Assembly (NCBI GenBank): GCA_019635535.1
Contig: JAHBZH010000001.1
Coordinates: forward strand, 1,268,995-1,332,994
Origin: Sphingomonas sp.
GTDB lineage: Bacteria; Pseudomonadota; Alphaproteobacteria; Sphingomonadales; Sphingomonadaceae
Reading direction: 5' to 3'
Length of the DNA stretch: 64,000 nt
A program made the translations under genes and the position numbers. The notes below the pieces were generated by a model that was not told where the DNA came from, made no database searches, and worked only from the letters and a program-made list of their open reading frames with translations. This document shows, piece after piece, positions 45,596 to 53,733 of this stretch. How positions within the stretch are numbered: the stretch's first letter is position 1; each line of letters starts with the position of its first letter.

Positions 45596-47583
45596 GCGTC
45601 GATCGCTTCCTCGTCCAGCTCGGCCGCGCGTGTCTGGATGAAATTGAATCGATGTTCGGGGTTCTTGCCCATCAGCTGATCGACCAGGTCCTTGACCGCG
45701 GCGCGGTCCTCGTAATCGGCGGGCAAAGTGATGCGGGTGAGACTGCGGCTCCTGGGGTCCATCGTGGTCTCCTTGAGCTGGGCGGGGTTCATCTCGCCCA
45801 GGCCCTTGAAGCGCGAAACCTCGACCTTCTTTCCCTTGAACAGCTTCGCCTCCAGCTCGGCGCGATGGGCGTCGTCGCGGGCATAGGCGATCGTGCCGCC
45901 GGCGGAGAGCCGGTAGAGCGGCGGCTGGGCGAGGAAGAGATGGCCGGTCTTCACCAGCTCCGGCATTTCCTGGAAGAAGAAGGTCATGAGCAGGGTGGCG
46001 ATGTGGGCGCCGTCCACGTCCGCGTCGGTCATGATGACGACGCGCTCGTAGCGCAGATCGTCCACGTTGCAGCGCTCGCGCGTGCCGCAGCCCAGCGCCT
46101 GGATGAGATCGGCGATCTCCTGATTGGCGCGGATCTTGTCGGCGGTGGCGCTGGCGACGTTCAGGATCTTGCCCCGGATGGGCAGGATCGCCTGCGTCTT
46201 GCGGTCGCGCGCCTGCTTGGCCGAGCCGCCGGCGCTGTCGCCCTCGACGATGAAGATTTCCGTCCCTTCCGGATCGTCGTTGGCGCAATCGGTGAGCTTG
46301 CCCGGCAGGCGCAGCTTGCGCGCGGAGGTGGCGGTCTTGCGCTTGATCTCGCGCTCGGCGCGGCGCTTCAGCCGCTCGTCCATCCGGTCCAGCACGAAGC
46401 CGAGCAGGGCACGGCCGCGCTCCATATGATCGGCGAGATAATGATCGAAATGATCGCGCACCGCGGCCTCGACCAGCCGCGCGGCGTCGGGCGAGGTCAG
46501 CCGGTCCTTGGTCTGGCTCTGAAATTGCGGATCGCGGATGAAGACGGAGAGCATGATCTCCGCCCCCGCCAGCGCATCCTCGGCCTGCACGTCCTTCGAT
46601 TTCTTGAGCCCGACCAGCTCGCCGAAGGCGCGGATGCCCCGGGTCAGCGCGGTGCGCAGTCCCTGTTCATGGGTGCCGCCGTCCGGCGTCGGGATGGTGT
46701 TGCAATAATAGCTCTGATTGCCCTCACCCCACACCGGCCAGGCCACCGCCCATTCGACGGACCCCTGGCCGTTCGGGAAATCGTGCTTGCCGGTGAAGGG
46801 CGTGTTGGTAGCCGTCTCCTTGCCGGCGATCTGCTCGGCGAGATGATCGGCGAGGCCGCCCGGGAACTGGAACACCGCCTCGGTCGGAATCTCATCGGAG
46901 ATCAGGGCCGGATCGCATTTCCAGCGGATCTCGACGCCGGCGAAGAGATAGGCCTTGGAGCGGGCGAGCCGATAGAGCCGCGCGGGCTTCAGCCTGGCGT
47001 CCTCGCCGAAAATGTCGGGATCGGGAATGAAGCTGAGCGTGGTGCCGCGCCGGTTCTGCGTCGCGCCGATCGCGACCAGCGCGCTGGTCGGCAGGCCGCG
47101 CGCGAAGCTCTGGCGGAAGAGCTGCTTGTTGCGCGCGACCTCGACGATGGTTTCGGTCGAGAGCGCGTTGACGACGGACACGCCGACGCCGTGCAGGCCG
47201 CCGGAGGTCGCATAGGCCTTGTCGGAGAACTTGCCGCCGGAATGGAGCGTGGTGAGGATCACCTCCAGCGCCGACTTGCCGGGAAATCTGGGATGCTCGT
47301 CCACCGGGATGCCGCGTCCGTTGTCGGCGATGGTGAGCCGCCCGGCCGCGCCCTCGGCGGGCTCCAGGCCGATCTCGATGCGGCTGGCATGGCCGGCGAC
47401 CGCCTCGTCCATCGCATTGTCGAGCACCTCGGCGGCGAGATGATGCAGCGCGCGTTCGTCCGTGCCGCCGATATACATTCCGGGCCGGCGCCGGACGGGC
47501 TCCAGCCCCTCCAGCACCTCGATGGCGGAGGCGTCGTAATCGGTGGTCGCGCGGGCGGAGGAAGCGAACAGGTCTTCGGACAT
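45592..47583 (-). CDS. parE: DNA topoisomerase IV subunit B
   Basis: The ATPase subunit of the decatenating type II topoisomerase, 663 residues. It has a GHKL ATPase (AAEVLDNAMDEAVAG, DNGRGIPVD, GGLHGVGVSVVNALS), the transducer domain, and a TOPRIM domain (EGDSAGGSAKQARDRKTQAILPIRGKILNV with DADVDGAH). The length and the RDRKTQAILPIRGK segment favour ParE over GyrB. The start is the ATG at 47581-47583. Confidence 0.96.
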   Translation of the reverse strand: MSEDLFASSARATTDYDASAIEVLEGLEPVRRRPGMYIGGTDERALHHLAAEVLDNAMDEAVAGHASRIEIGLEPAEGAAGRLTIADNGRGIPVDEHPRFPGKSALEVILTTLHSGGKFSDKAYATSGGLHGVGVSVVNALSTETIVEVARNKQLFRQSFARGLPTSALVAIGATQNRRGTTLSFIPDPDIFGEDARLKPARLYRLARSKAYLFAGVEIRWKCDPALISDEIPTEAVFQFPGGLADHLAEQIAGKETATNTPFTGKHDFPNGQGSVEWAVAWPVWGEGNQSYYCNTIPTPDGGTHEQGLRTALTRGIRAFGELVGLKKSKDVQAEDALAGAEIMLSVFIRDPQFQSQTKDRLTSPDAARLVEAAVRDHFDHYLADHMERGRALLGFVLDRMDERLKRRAEREIKRKTATSARKLRLPGKLTDCANDDPEGTEIFIVEGDSAGGSAKQARDRKTQAILPIRGKILNVASATADKIRANQEIADLIQALGCGTRERCNVDDLRYERVVIMTDADVDGAHIATLLMTFFFQEMPELVKTGHLFLAQPPLYRLSAGGTIAYARDDAHRAELEAKLFKGKKVEVSRFKGLGEMNPAQLKETTMDPRSRSLTRITLPADYEDRAAVKDLVDQLMGKNPEHRFNFIQTRAAELDEEAIDA

Positions 47584-48194
47584 GGCGAAGACCCTAGGAG
47601 GGGGCGAGTCCGGCGGCAAGATGGGTGGGCGGGGATATTCGCGGGGGAAGAGGGGTTGCGGAGATGCGGAGGTGCGTCAACCGGTAACGGCTTGCTTGTG
47701 CTTCGCCCGCGCCAGTCGTCCAAGGCGCCAGAAGGGTGGATCGCGCCCATCCGCTGCTTGTCGAATCGGAGTAAATAAGTTGATTCGATGCAATATTTCT
47801 TATGTACTTTCGAATTGAATTCGCAAATTCGATAGATATCATTATTAATGATATAAATAAGAATGAATATTGAAATATGAAATAATTCAATATTAACCTT
47901 ATTACCGTAATTCTACTGGATAATCGACTATCTGTCGACTGGACAAAAATGTCGGTTCATCGCGATATCCACTCGAATGATCGCCGAAATGGCTAGCCGT
48001 GCTGGGTTCGTTCATCTGCGCGAAAGGTTGGGCCGAACACGGACGGATTTCTATCCGGCGTCGGGTGCGGCGGCATGTCGCGCATTCCCATGAAGCCGGA
48101 TGGACGGGTTCCGGCCGCGCGCCTCGCATCATTCGGCGGCCGGACGAGAGCTGCGTTCGCAGGCCCGACGATCGATTTCGAAGGAATCAGCTCC
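47584..48194. other. 611-nt non-coding stretch containing an AT-rich island
   Basis: No convincing gene is visible. From about 47765 to 47965 the base composition switches to strongly AT-rich, in sharp contrast to the rest of the window. It includes a 19-bp near-perfect palindrome (47836-47854, ATATCATTA-T-TAATGATAT) and CGAATTGAATTCG near 47811-47823. From about 47990 the sequence returns to high G+C and leads into the OmpA-like gene. It probably holds promoters for parE (left) and the OmpA-like gene (right). Confidence 0.6.
47836..47854. promoter_or_regulatory. 19-bp AT-rich palindrome
   Basis: ATATCATTA and TAATGATAT are perfect 9-bp arms around a single T. Its size and symmetry suit a dimeric DNA-binding protein. 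It sits at the centre of the AT-rich island, about 250 bp from parE and 340 bp from the OmpA-like gene. No regulator is known. Confidence 0.4.
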
Positions 48195-49076
48195 ATGCGT
48201 GTCATCTCCAAAAGTCCAAGCCTTCTCCTCCTCGCCACCCTTGCCGTCGCCGGGGCGGCCCCCGGCAGCCTGGCCGCACAGCCGCAGGATTCGTCCGACG
48301 CCGACCTCTCGGTTTCCGTGGGCGACCAATCCTACGACACGGCCGAGATGACCGAAGGGCCCGAGATCGACGGCATCATCACGTCGCGCAGCGGCGATCT
48401 GATGCAGGTCACCAGCCCCGACGGCATCAGCACGACCATCGCGATCAGCGGCGACACGCGGGTCACGGCCAGCGGGGGTTTTCTGGGGCTGGGCCGCACC
48501 GCGCTTGCCGCGGATTCGCTGCTCAACGGCCTGCCGGTCAGCGTCCGGACATGGCAATCGGGCAACGGCCTGGTCGCGCGCCGGATCGATCTGAGGAATC
48601 GGGACCTCCGGACCGCGACGATGATCCATGGCGGCACCGCCCAGCAATTCGCCGAACAGACCGCGGCGACGGACGCGCTGCGCGGGCGCATCGCCAGCAT
48701 CGACCAATATAATGTCCGCAGCACGACGAACGTGAATTTCGACTTCGGCCGGGCGAACCTGTCCGAGCAGGCGAAAGCCGAGCTCTGCGCCACGGCCGCT
48801 TCGGCCGAGCAGACCGAGAACGCCCTGCTGCTCGTCGTCGGCTACACCGATTCGATCGGCCCCGCCGAGGTCAATCAGGCGCTCAGCGAACGGCGCGCGG
48901 GCAGCGTCGTCAATCATCTCCAGCAGGTCTGCGGCTGGCAGCCCTACCGCATGCTGACTCCCACCGGCATGGCCATGGCGGACCCGGTGGCGAGCAACGA
49001 CACGCCCGAGGGCCAGGCGCAGAATCGCCGCGTCGCGGTGAGCATCCTGGTCAGCAAGGCCGTCGACGGCCTGTGA
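48195..49076 (+). CDS. OmpA-family protein with N-terminal beta domain
   Basis: The 293-residue secreted protein has a signal peptide (LLLLATLAVAGAAPGSLAAQ). A DUF5666-like beta domain follows (IDGIITSRSGDLMQVTSPDGISTTIAISGDTRV). The C-terminal OmpA-like peptidoglycan-binding domain has VNFDFGRANLSEQAKAEL, GYTDSIGPAEVNQALSERRAGSVVNHL and AQNRRVAVSI. It probably links an outer-envelope component to peptidoglycan. The ATG at 48195 is chosen because the signal peptide starts there. Confidence 0.85.
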   Translation: MRVISKSPSLLLLATLAVAGAAPGSLAAQPQDSSDADLSVSVGDQSYDTAEMTEGPEIDGIITSRSGDLMQVTSPDGISTTIAISGDTRVTASGGFLGLGRTALAADSLLNGLPVSVRTWQSGNGLVARRIDLRNRDLRTATMIHGGTAQQFAEQTAATDALRGRIASIDQYNVRSTTNVNFDFGRANLSEQAKAELCATAASAEQTENALLLVVGYTDSIGPAEVNQALSERRAGSVVNHLQQVCGWQPYRMLTPTGMAMADPVASNDTPEGQAQNRRVAVSILVSKAVDGL

Positions 49077-49084
49077 GACGTGCG

Positions 49085-49110
49085 GGGGTGGGCCCCGGCC
49101 CACCCCGTTT
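49085..49110 (+). terminator. Intrinsic terminator of the OmpA-like gene
   Basis: GGGGTGGG (49085-49092) pairs with CCCACCCC (49099-49106) around CCCCGG and is followed by GTTT. It lies 8 nt after the stop codon. Confidence 0.7.
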
Positions 49111-49225
49111 CCGGATCGGGATCCCCGGTGTCCCATGACGCATCGCGACCACGATGGCCTGGGCGATGCCCGCGCTCAAGCCCGCCGGCGGGATGCCGCC
49201 GAGAGTATGAGAGATTCAGCCCGGT

Positions 49226-49882
49226 TCAGCGCACCCGGGGGCCGCCAAAGGGCAGCGGGGGCGGCGGCTTGCGGTCGCGGCGGGGGAGTTGCGCCTGATA
49301 GGCGACGCCGCAATGCTCGACGCAATAGGGGAAGCCGGGATTGGAGGGCTTCCCGCAGAAATGGAAATCCGGCTCGCCGGGATGGCCCATCGGCCATTTG
49401 CAGATCCGCTCGTTGAGATCGAGCAGGCTGGTCTTGTCGGCAACCTCGGCGCTCGGCTTGGCGGGGACGAGGCGGCGGGGCGGGGCGGGCGGAATCGGCG
49501 CCTGCTGGTCGCTCGGTCCCTGCCGCACGAAGCCGCCGGGGCCGATCGAGCGGACAAGGGGCTGGGCGGGTTCGGAAGAAGGCGGCGCGGCGGGCGCGGC
49601 CTGCGGCGCGGATCGAACCGGCTCCGGCCGAGGCTCGGCGCGGGCCGGCGCGGCGGCCTTGGGCGCGGGCACGGGCTTTTCCGCCTTGGCCTTCGCCTTG
49701 GGCGCGGGCGCCGGATCGTTGGCCTTCACCGGAGACGGGCGCGATTGCAGCCCCAACCGGTGCGCCTTGCCGATCACGGCATTGCGCGAGACGCCGCCCA
49801 GCTCATCGGCGATCTGACTTGCCGTGACGCCCTGGCTCCACAGCTCCTTCAGGCGGTCGATCCGCTCGTCCGTCCACGACAT
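49226..49882 (-). CDS. gcrA: GcrA cell cycle regulator
   Basis: GcrA is an alphaproteobacterial transcription factor that contacts sigma-70 holoenzyme and reads GANTC methylation by CcrM. The 218 residues have the conserved N-terminal HTH (MSWTDERIDRLKELWSQGVTASQIADELGG-VSRNAVIGKAHRLGL). A Pro/Ala-rich linker and the C-terminal sigma-binding domain (ICKWPMGHPGEPDFHFCGKP ... PYCVEHCGVAYQ) follow. The linker is longer than usual. Confidence 0.95.
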   Translation of the reverse strand: MSWTDERIDRLKELWSQGVTASQIADELGGVSRNAVIGKAHRLGLQSRPSPVKANDPAPAPKAKAKAEKPVPAPKAAAPARAEPRPEPVRSAPQAAPAAPPSSEPAQPLVRSIGPGGFVRQGPSDQQAPIPPAPPRRLVPAKPSAEVADKTSLLDLNERICKWPMGHPGEPDFHFCGKPSNPGFPYCVEHCGVAYQAQLPRRDRKPPPPLPFGGPRVR

Positions 49883-49951
49883 AGGATTGTCTTCCTCAAC
49901 AGCTTATCGCGGGCTTGCCCGTTACGGCGTCTGCCATTAGCGACAGCGCTC

Positions 49952-50779
49952 GTGAACGACCAGCCTTCGAATTGGGTCCGGACCGCTCCTGGCGTCCCTG
50001 TCATCAGGAACGTCAACTGGGGCGGCCTTGCGACCCTCTATGTGAAGGAGGTGCGGCGTTTCTTCAAGGTCCAGCTGCAGACGATCTGGGCGCCGGCCGT
50101 CACCACCATGCTGTTCCTGGTCATCTTCACCGTCGCTTTGGGGCGCGAGGGGCGAATAGTGATGGGCGTGCCCTTCGCCGATTTCCTCGCGCCCGGGCTG
50201 ATCGTGATGGGCATGATCCAGAACGCCTTCGCCAATTCCTCCTTCTCGCTGCTGGTCGGAAAGATTCAGGGGACGATCGTCGACTATCTGATGCCGCCGC
50301 TTTCGGTGGGCGAACTGATCACCGGGCTGATCGGCGCGGCGGTGACGCGCGCCTTCCTGGTGGGACTGGCGGTCTGGCTGGTGATGCTCGCCTGGCCCGG
50401 CGTCCATGTCGCGCCGCGCCATGCCTGGGCGATCCTGTGGTTCGGGCTGATGGGGAGCACGATGCTGGGATTCCTCGGCCTCATCACCTCGATCTGGGCG
50501 GAGAAGTTCGATCATGCCGCGGCGGTGACCAATTTCGTCGTCGCGCCGCTCGCCTTGCTGTCAGGCACTTTCTACGCGGTCGATACGCTGTCGCCGACCT
50601 TCGCGGCGGTGAGCCACGCCAATCCCTTCTTCTACGTCATTTCGGGCTTTCGCTACGGCTTCATCGGCACGGCCGATTCGCCGGTGCTGCTCGGCGCCCT
50701 GCTCCTGCTGGCGATCAATCTGGCGCTGGGCCTGCTGTGCTTCGCGCTGCTCCGGAGCGGCTGGAAGCTGAAAGCCTGA
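49952..50779 (+). CDS. ABC-2 type transporter permease
   Basis: A 275-residue membrane protein with six transmembrane helices of the ABC2_membrane/NodJ type (LATLYVKEVRRFFKVQLQTIWAPAVTTMLFLVIFTVAL ... PGLIVMGMIQNAFANSSFSLLVGKIQGTIVDYLMPPLS ... HANPFFYVISGFRYGFIG). The start is the GTG at 49952; the ribosome site is weak. No ATPase gene is adjacent, so its partner is elsewhere. The substrate is unknown. Confidence 0.88.
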   Translation: MNDQPSNWVRTAPGVPVIRNVNWGGLATLYVKEVRRFFKVQLQTIWAPAVTTMLFLVIFTVALGREGRIVMGVPFADFLAPGLIVMGMIQNAFANSSFSLLVGKIQGTIVDYLMPPLSVGELITGLIGAAVTRAFLVGLAVWLVMLAWPGVHVAPRHAWAILWFGLMGSTMLGFLGLITSIWAEKFDHAAAVTNFVVAPLALLSGTFYAVDTLSPTFAAVSHANPFFYVISGFRYGFIGTADSPVLLGALLLLAINLALGLLCFALLRSGWKLKA

Positions 50780-50788
50780 ACGGAACTT

Positions 50789-50818
50789 CGTTCATACAAG
50801 TTGCGACATTTATGAACG
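50789..50818. promoter_or_regulatory. Operator-like inverted repeat upstream of the 50898 gene
   Basis: CGTTCATA (50789-50796) and TATGAACG (50811-50818) are perfect 8-bp arms with a 14-nt spacer, about 80 nt before the secreted helical protein. No regulator is identified. Confidence 0.4.
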
Positions 50819-50897
50819 GATTCTGTCGCCGGTATTCAGCCGGCGGGCAGCCGGACCCGCGTAGACCTGCTCCTGCCTTTGTAGAAGGAGTGAAGTC

Positions 50898-51278
50898 ATG
50901 CGTAAGGTTCTTGTTTCCATCGCCCTGGCGAGCGCCACTGTGGCCTCGACCGCGGTTGTCGTGTCGCCGGCCATGGCGCAGCCCGGCCGTGGCTATCAGC
51001 AGCCCAATCGGGGCCATCAGCAGGCGATCCATCGCGAGATCCGCCAGGACATCAACGAGCTGGAGCGCCGGATCCAGCAGGCGCAGCAGCGGCGCACCAT
51101 CTCCCCGCGCGAGGCCCAGGGCCTGCGGCGCGAGGCGATCCAGATCCGCCAGCTCTACAACCGCTTCTCCCGCAACGGTCTCGACCGGCGCGAGGTGCGC
51201 GAGCTGGAGCAGCGGATCAACCGGGTCCATCGCCAGCTCCGCTTCCAGCAGCGCGACTGGGATCGCCGCTGGCGGTAA
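50898..51278 (+). CDS. Small secreted helical protein, unknown
   Basis: A 126-residue protein with a signal peptide (VLVSIALASATVASTAVVVSPAMA). A highly charged Arg/Gln/Glu-rich coiled coil follows (INELERRIQQAQQRRTISPREAQGLRREAIQIRQLYNRFSRNGLDRREVRELEQRINRVHRQL in broad outline). The ATG has AGAAGGAG upstream. Proteins of this type are frequent and uncharacterised in sphingomonads; it is likely periplasmic. Confidence 0.8.
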   Translation: MRKVLVSIALASATVASTAVVVSPAMAQPGRGYQQPNRGHQQAIHREIRQDINELERRIQQAQQRRTISPREAQGLRREAIQIRQLYNRFSRNGLDRREVRELEQRINRVHRQLRFQQRDWDRRWR

Positions 51279-51299
51279 CCGAACCGGGCGCCGCGTTCA

Positions 51300-51328
51300 T
51301 TGACGCGGCGCCCGCCAAATCCCTATAG
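51300..51328 (+). promoter_or_regulatory. Candidate argD promoter
   Basis: TTGACG (51300-51305), a 17-nt spacer and CTATAG (51323-51328) lie about 66 nt upstream of the argD ATG. Transcription would begin near 51335. Confidence 0.5.
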
Positions 51329-51340
51329 CGGGGAGCAGGG

Positions 51341-51367
51341 AAGGCGGCCTGTCGCGGGCCGCCTTTT
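51341..51367 (+). terminator. Terminator-like hairpin in the argD leader
   Basis: AAGGCGGCC (51341-51349) and GGCCGCCTT (51357-51365) form a 9-bp stem with a 7-nt loop, running into TTTT (51364-51367). It lies between the candidate promoter and argD. It could stop read-through from upstream or act as a leader hairpin of the argD mRNA. Confidence 0.55.
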
Positions 51368-51394
51368 CCCATGGCCGCAACGAGGATCGCCAAG

Positions 51395-52579
51395 ATGACC
51401 ATCACCCCGCTCATGCCCGTCTATCCGCGTTCGCCGGTGCGGCCGGTGCGAGGCGAGGGGGTCTGGCTCTATGGCGAGGGCGGCGAGACATATCTCGATT
51501 TCGCCAGCGGCATCGCGGTCAACCTGCTCGGCCACGGTCACCCGGTGCTGACCAAAGCGATCCAGGAGCAGGCGGCGACTCTGATCCACGTCTCCAACCT
51601 CTACGGATCGCCGCAGGGCGAAGCCTATGCGAAGCGGCTCACCGACCTCACCTTCGCCGACACCGCCTTCCTCACCAATTCCGGCGCCGAGGCGGTGGAA
51701 TGCGCGATCAAGACGGCGCGGCGCTATCACCACCATCACGGCCGCCCCGAGAAGCACGAGCTCATCACCTTCTCCAACGCCTTTCACGGCCGCACGCTCG
51801 GCACGATCAGCGCGACCAACCAGGAGAAACTGCGCGACGGCTTCGCGCCGCTGCTGCCCGGCTTCACCGTCGTCGCGTTCGACGATCTGGAGGCGGCCAA
51901 GGCCGCGATCGGGCCGCACACGGCCGGCTTCCTGGTCGAGCCGGTGCAGGGCGAAGGCGGCATCCGCCCGGCCAGCGATGCCTTCATGAAGGGCCTGCGC
52001 GCGCTGTGCGACGCGCACGACCTGATGCTGGTGCTGGACGAGGTGCAGTGCGGCTTCGCGCGCACCGGCAGGATGTTCGCGCACGAGCATTACGGCATCG
52101 TGCCGGACATCATGGCGGCGGCGAAGGGGATCGGCGGCGGCTTCCCGATGGGCGCCTGCCTCGCCACCGAAAAGGCGGCGGCCGGCATGGTGATCGGCAC
52201 GCACGGATCGACCTATGGCGGCGGCCCGCTCGCCTGCGCCGCCGGCCAGGCGGTGCTGGACGTCGTGGCGAATGATGAATTTCTGGCTCATGTCACGCGG
52301 ATGGGCGAGCGGCTGCGCGGCGCGCTCGAGCAGATGATCCCCAATCACGACCATCTGTTCGAAAGCGTGCGCGGGCTCGGCCTGATGCTCGGCCTCAGGA
52401 TGAAGAGCGACAGCCGCGCCTTCGTCACGCACCTGCGCGACCACGGGCTGCTGACCGTCGCGGCCGGCGACAATGTGCTGCGCATCCTCCCCCCGCTGGT
52501 GATCGAGGATTCGCATGTGGCGGAGTTCGTCGAGCGGCTGTCGGAAGCGGCGCGGAGCTACGAGGCGCCGGCGGCGTGA
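51395..52579 (+). CDS. argD: Acetylornithine aminotransferase
   Basis: A PLP-dependent class III aminotransferase of arginine biosynthesis. The 394 residues have LYGEGGETYLDFASGIAVNLLGH, TNSGAEAVECAIKTARRYHH, the LDEVQCGFARTG motif and the PLP lysine in AAAKGIGGGFPMGA. The ATG at 51395 has GAGGA about 10 nt upstream. The gene after it is not argF, the usual partner. Confidence 0.94.
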   Translation: MTITPLMPVYPRSPVRPVRGEGVWLYGEGGETYLDFASGIAVNLLGHGHPVLTKAIQEQAATLIHVSNLYGSPQGEAYAKRLTDLTFADTAFLTNSGAEAVECAIKTARRYHHHHGRPEKHELITFSNAFHGRTLGTISATNQEKLRDGFAPLLPGFTVVAFDDLEAAKAAIGPHTAGFLVEPVQGEGGIRPASDAFMKGLRALCDAHDLMLVLDEVQCGFARTGRMFAHEHYGIVPDIMAAAKGIGGGFPMGACLATEKAAAGMVIGTHGSTYGGGPLACAAGQAVLDVVANDEFLAHVTRMGERLRGALEQMIPNHDHLFESVRGLGLMLGLRMKSDSRAFVTHLRDHGLLTVAAGDNVLRILPPLVIEDSHVAEFVERLSEAARSYEAPAA

Positions 52580-52603
52580 ATCCGTTCCGCTGAATCGCTC
52601 GGG

Positions 52604-53548
52604 TCAGGATTCCGGGGCCCGAGCCTCGACAAGATGCCGGCGGAAGAAGGCGACCACCTCCCGGTTGAGTTCGCGATGGAACGCCGCCCGATCGAAGCCG
52701 GGTCCGTCCTGACAGATCACGGGCGGACTTTCGGGTCCGCAGGGCGCCAGGAAGGAGAGATGCACCGCCCCGGCGACATTGCGGTAATCGACCGGTTGCG
52801 ACAGTGCCTGCCGGACCAGCGCCGCATTGGTGGCTTCCGGCACGGTCCGGTCGGCGTCGCCGGACCAGAGCTGCACGGGCACGCGGACATTGGCGAGGCT
52901 TTCGGGCGCGAAGGCGAAGCCGAGGCCCGGCGCGGCGAGGACGGCGGCGGCGATACGGCGATCGTGCATCCAGGCGGGCGTAGCAGCGTCCGCCGCCGAC
53001 GCCGCCATGAGCTGGCAGACGAATTCGGGGGTGCGCGCGCAATGGACGGGTATGCGCCCCAGTTCCGGCACGCCGCCGATCGAAATGAGCGCCGTCGTCC
53101 CGCCCGCCGAGAAGCCGAAGATGCCGACCCGATTCGGAGCGAGGCGCGCGCGGCCGTCCCACCGGGCGAACATGAAATCGATGACCTTGCCGACGTGCCG
53201 CGCCCGGTTCGCCATCCATTCCGGCCTTCCGACGGCGCTGTCGTCCTGGAAATTGTCGCCCGGATGCATCGGCGCGACGACCACGAAGCCGGCCTGGGCC
53301 AGCGCTTCGGCGGTATCGATGTGCGCGGTCGGGCCGGCGCCGGTGCCGTGCGAGATGACGACGAGCGGCAGCGCCGCGCCGGCGGCCGGCGCCCAGATCG
53401 CGACCGGGATCGGCGCGTGGCCCGGATCGTCGACCCGCGCCTGTTGCATTGCGACTGTCGCCGATGCCGGATCGGCTGTCTGTGCCGGCGATCCGGCGGC
53501 GGGCAGGGCGAAGCAGGCGAACGCCGTCAGAAATTTCAGCAGTCTCAT
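52604..53548 (-). CDS. Secreted alpha/beta hydrolase
   Basis: The 314-residue protein has a signal peptide (LLKFLTAFACFALPAAGSPAQ). The alpha/beta-hydrolase fold is of the dienelactone-hydrolase / PAF-acetylhydrolase-like type: oxyanion segment VVISHGTGAGP and nucleophile motif GFSAGG. A probable acid lies in SGDADRTVPE, with a catalytic His in AGAVHLSFLAP. The substrate is unknown. It stands alone on the minus strand between argD and hslO. Confidence 0.85.
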   Translation of the reverse strand: MRLLKFLTAFACFALPAAGSPAQTADPASATVAMQQARVDDPGHAPIPVAIWAPAAGAALPLVVISHGTGAGPTAHIDTAEALAQAGFVVVAPMHPGDNFQDDSAVGRPEWMANRARHVGKVIDFMFARWDGRARLAPNRVGIFGFSAGGTTALISIGGVPELGRIPVHCARTPEFVCQLMAASAADAATPAWMHDRRIAAAVLAAPGLGFAFAPESLANVRVPVQLWSGDADRTVPEATNAALVRQALSQPVDYRNVAGAVHLSFLAPCGPESPPVICQDGPGFDRAAFHRELNREVVAFFRRHLVEARAPES

Positions 53549-53733
53549 CGGATGGTCCCCAGCATCCGGGCCTCGGCCAGCGATCCGGCCCGCAATTGTC
53601 CTGCGGCGGCGTAACATAACTTCCCGCCGGCGGAGAGGATAATTCGCACACCGGCGCGGCCGGAGGAATCCGTCCCTGATCGGAGGAGGGGTATGCGGCT
53701 TGAACCCCGCGCCATCGTCGCCACATCGGCGCC

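Noticed and set aside
47594..47890. Small minus-strand ORF across the AT-rich island
   Set aside because: Its codon use changes abruptly in mid-frame, it has no ribosome site, and only its first half is AT-rich. It is probably random.
53690..53733. RpoH promoter upstream of hslO (CTTGAA ... CCACATC)
   Set aside because: The -10 part matches the consensus poorly, so it was not listed.
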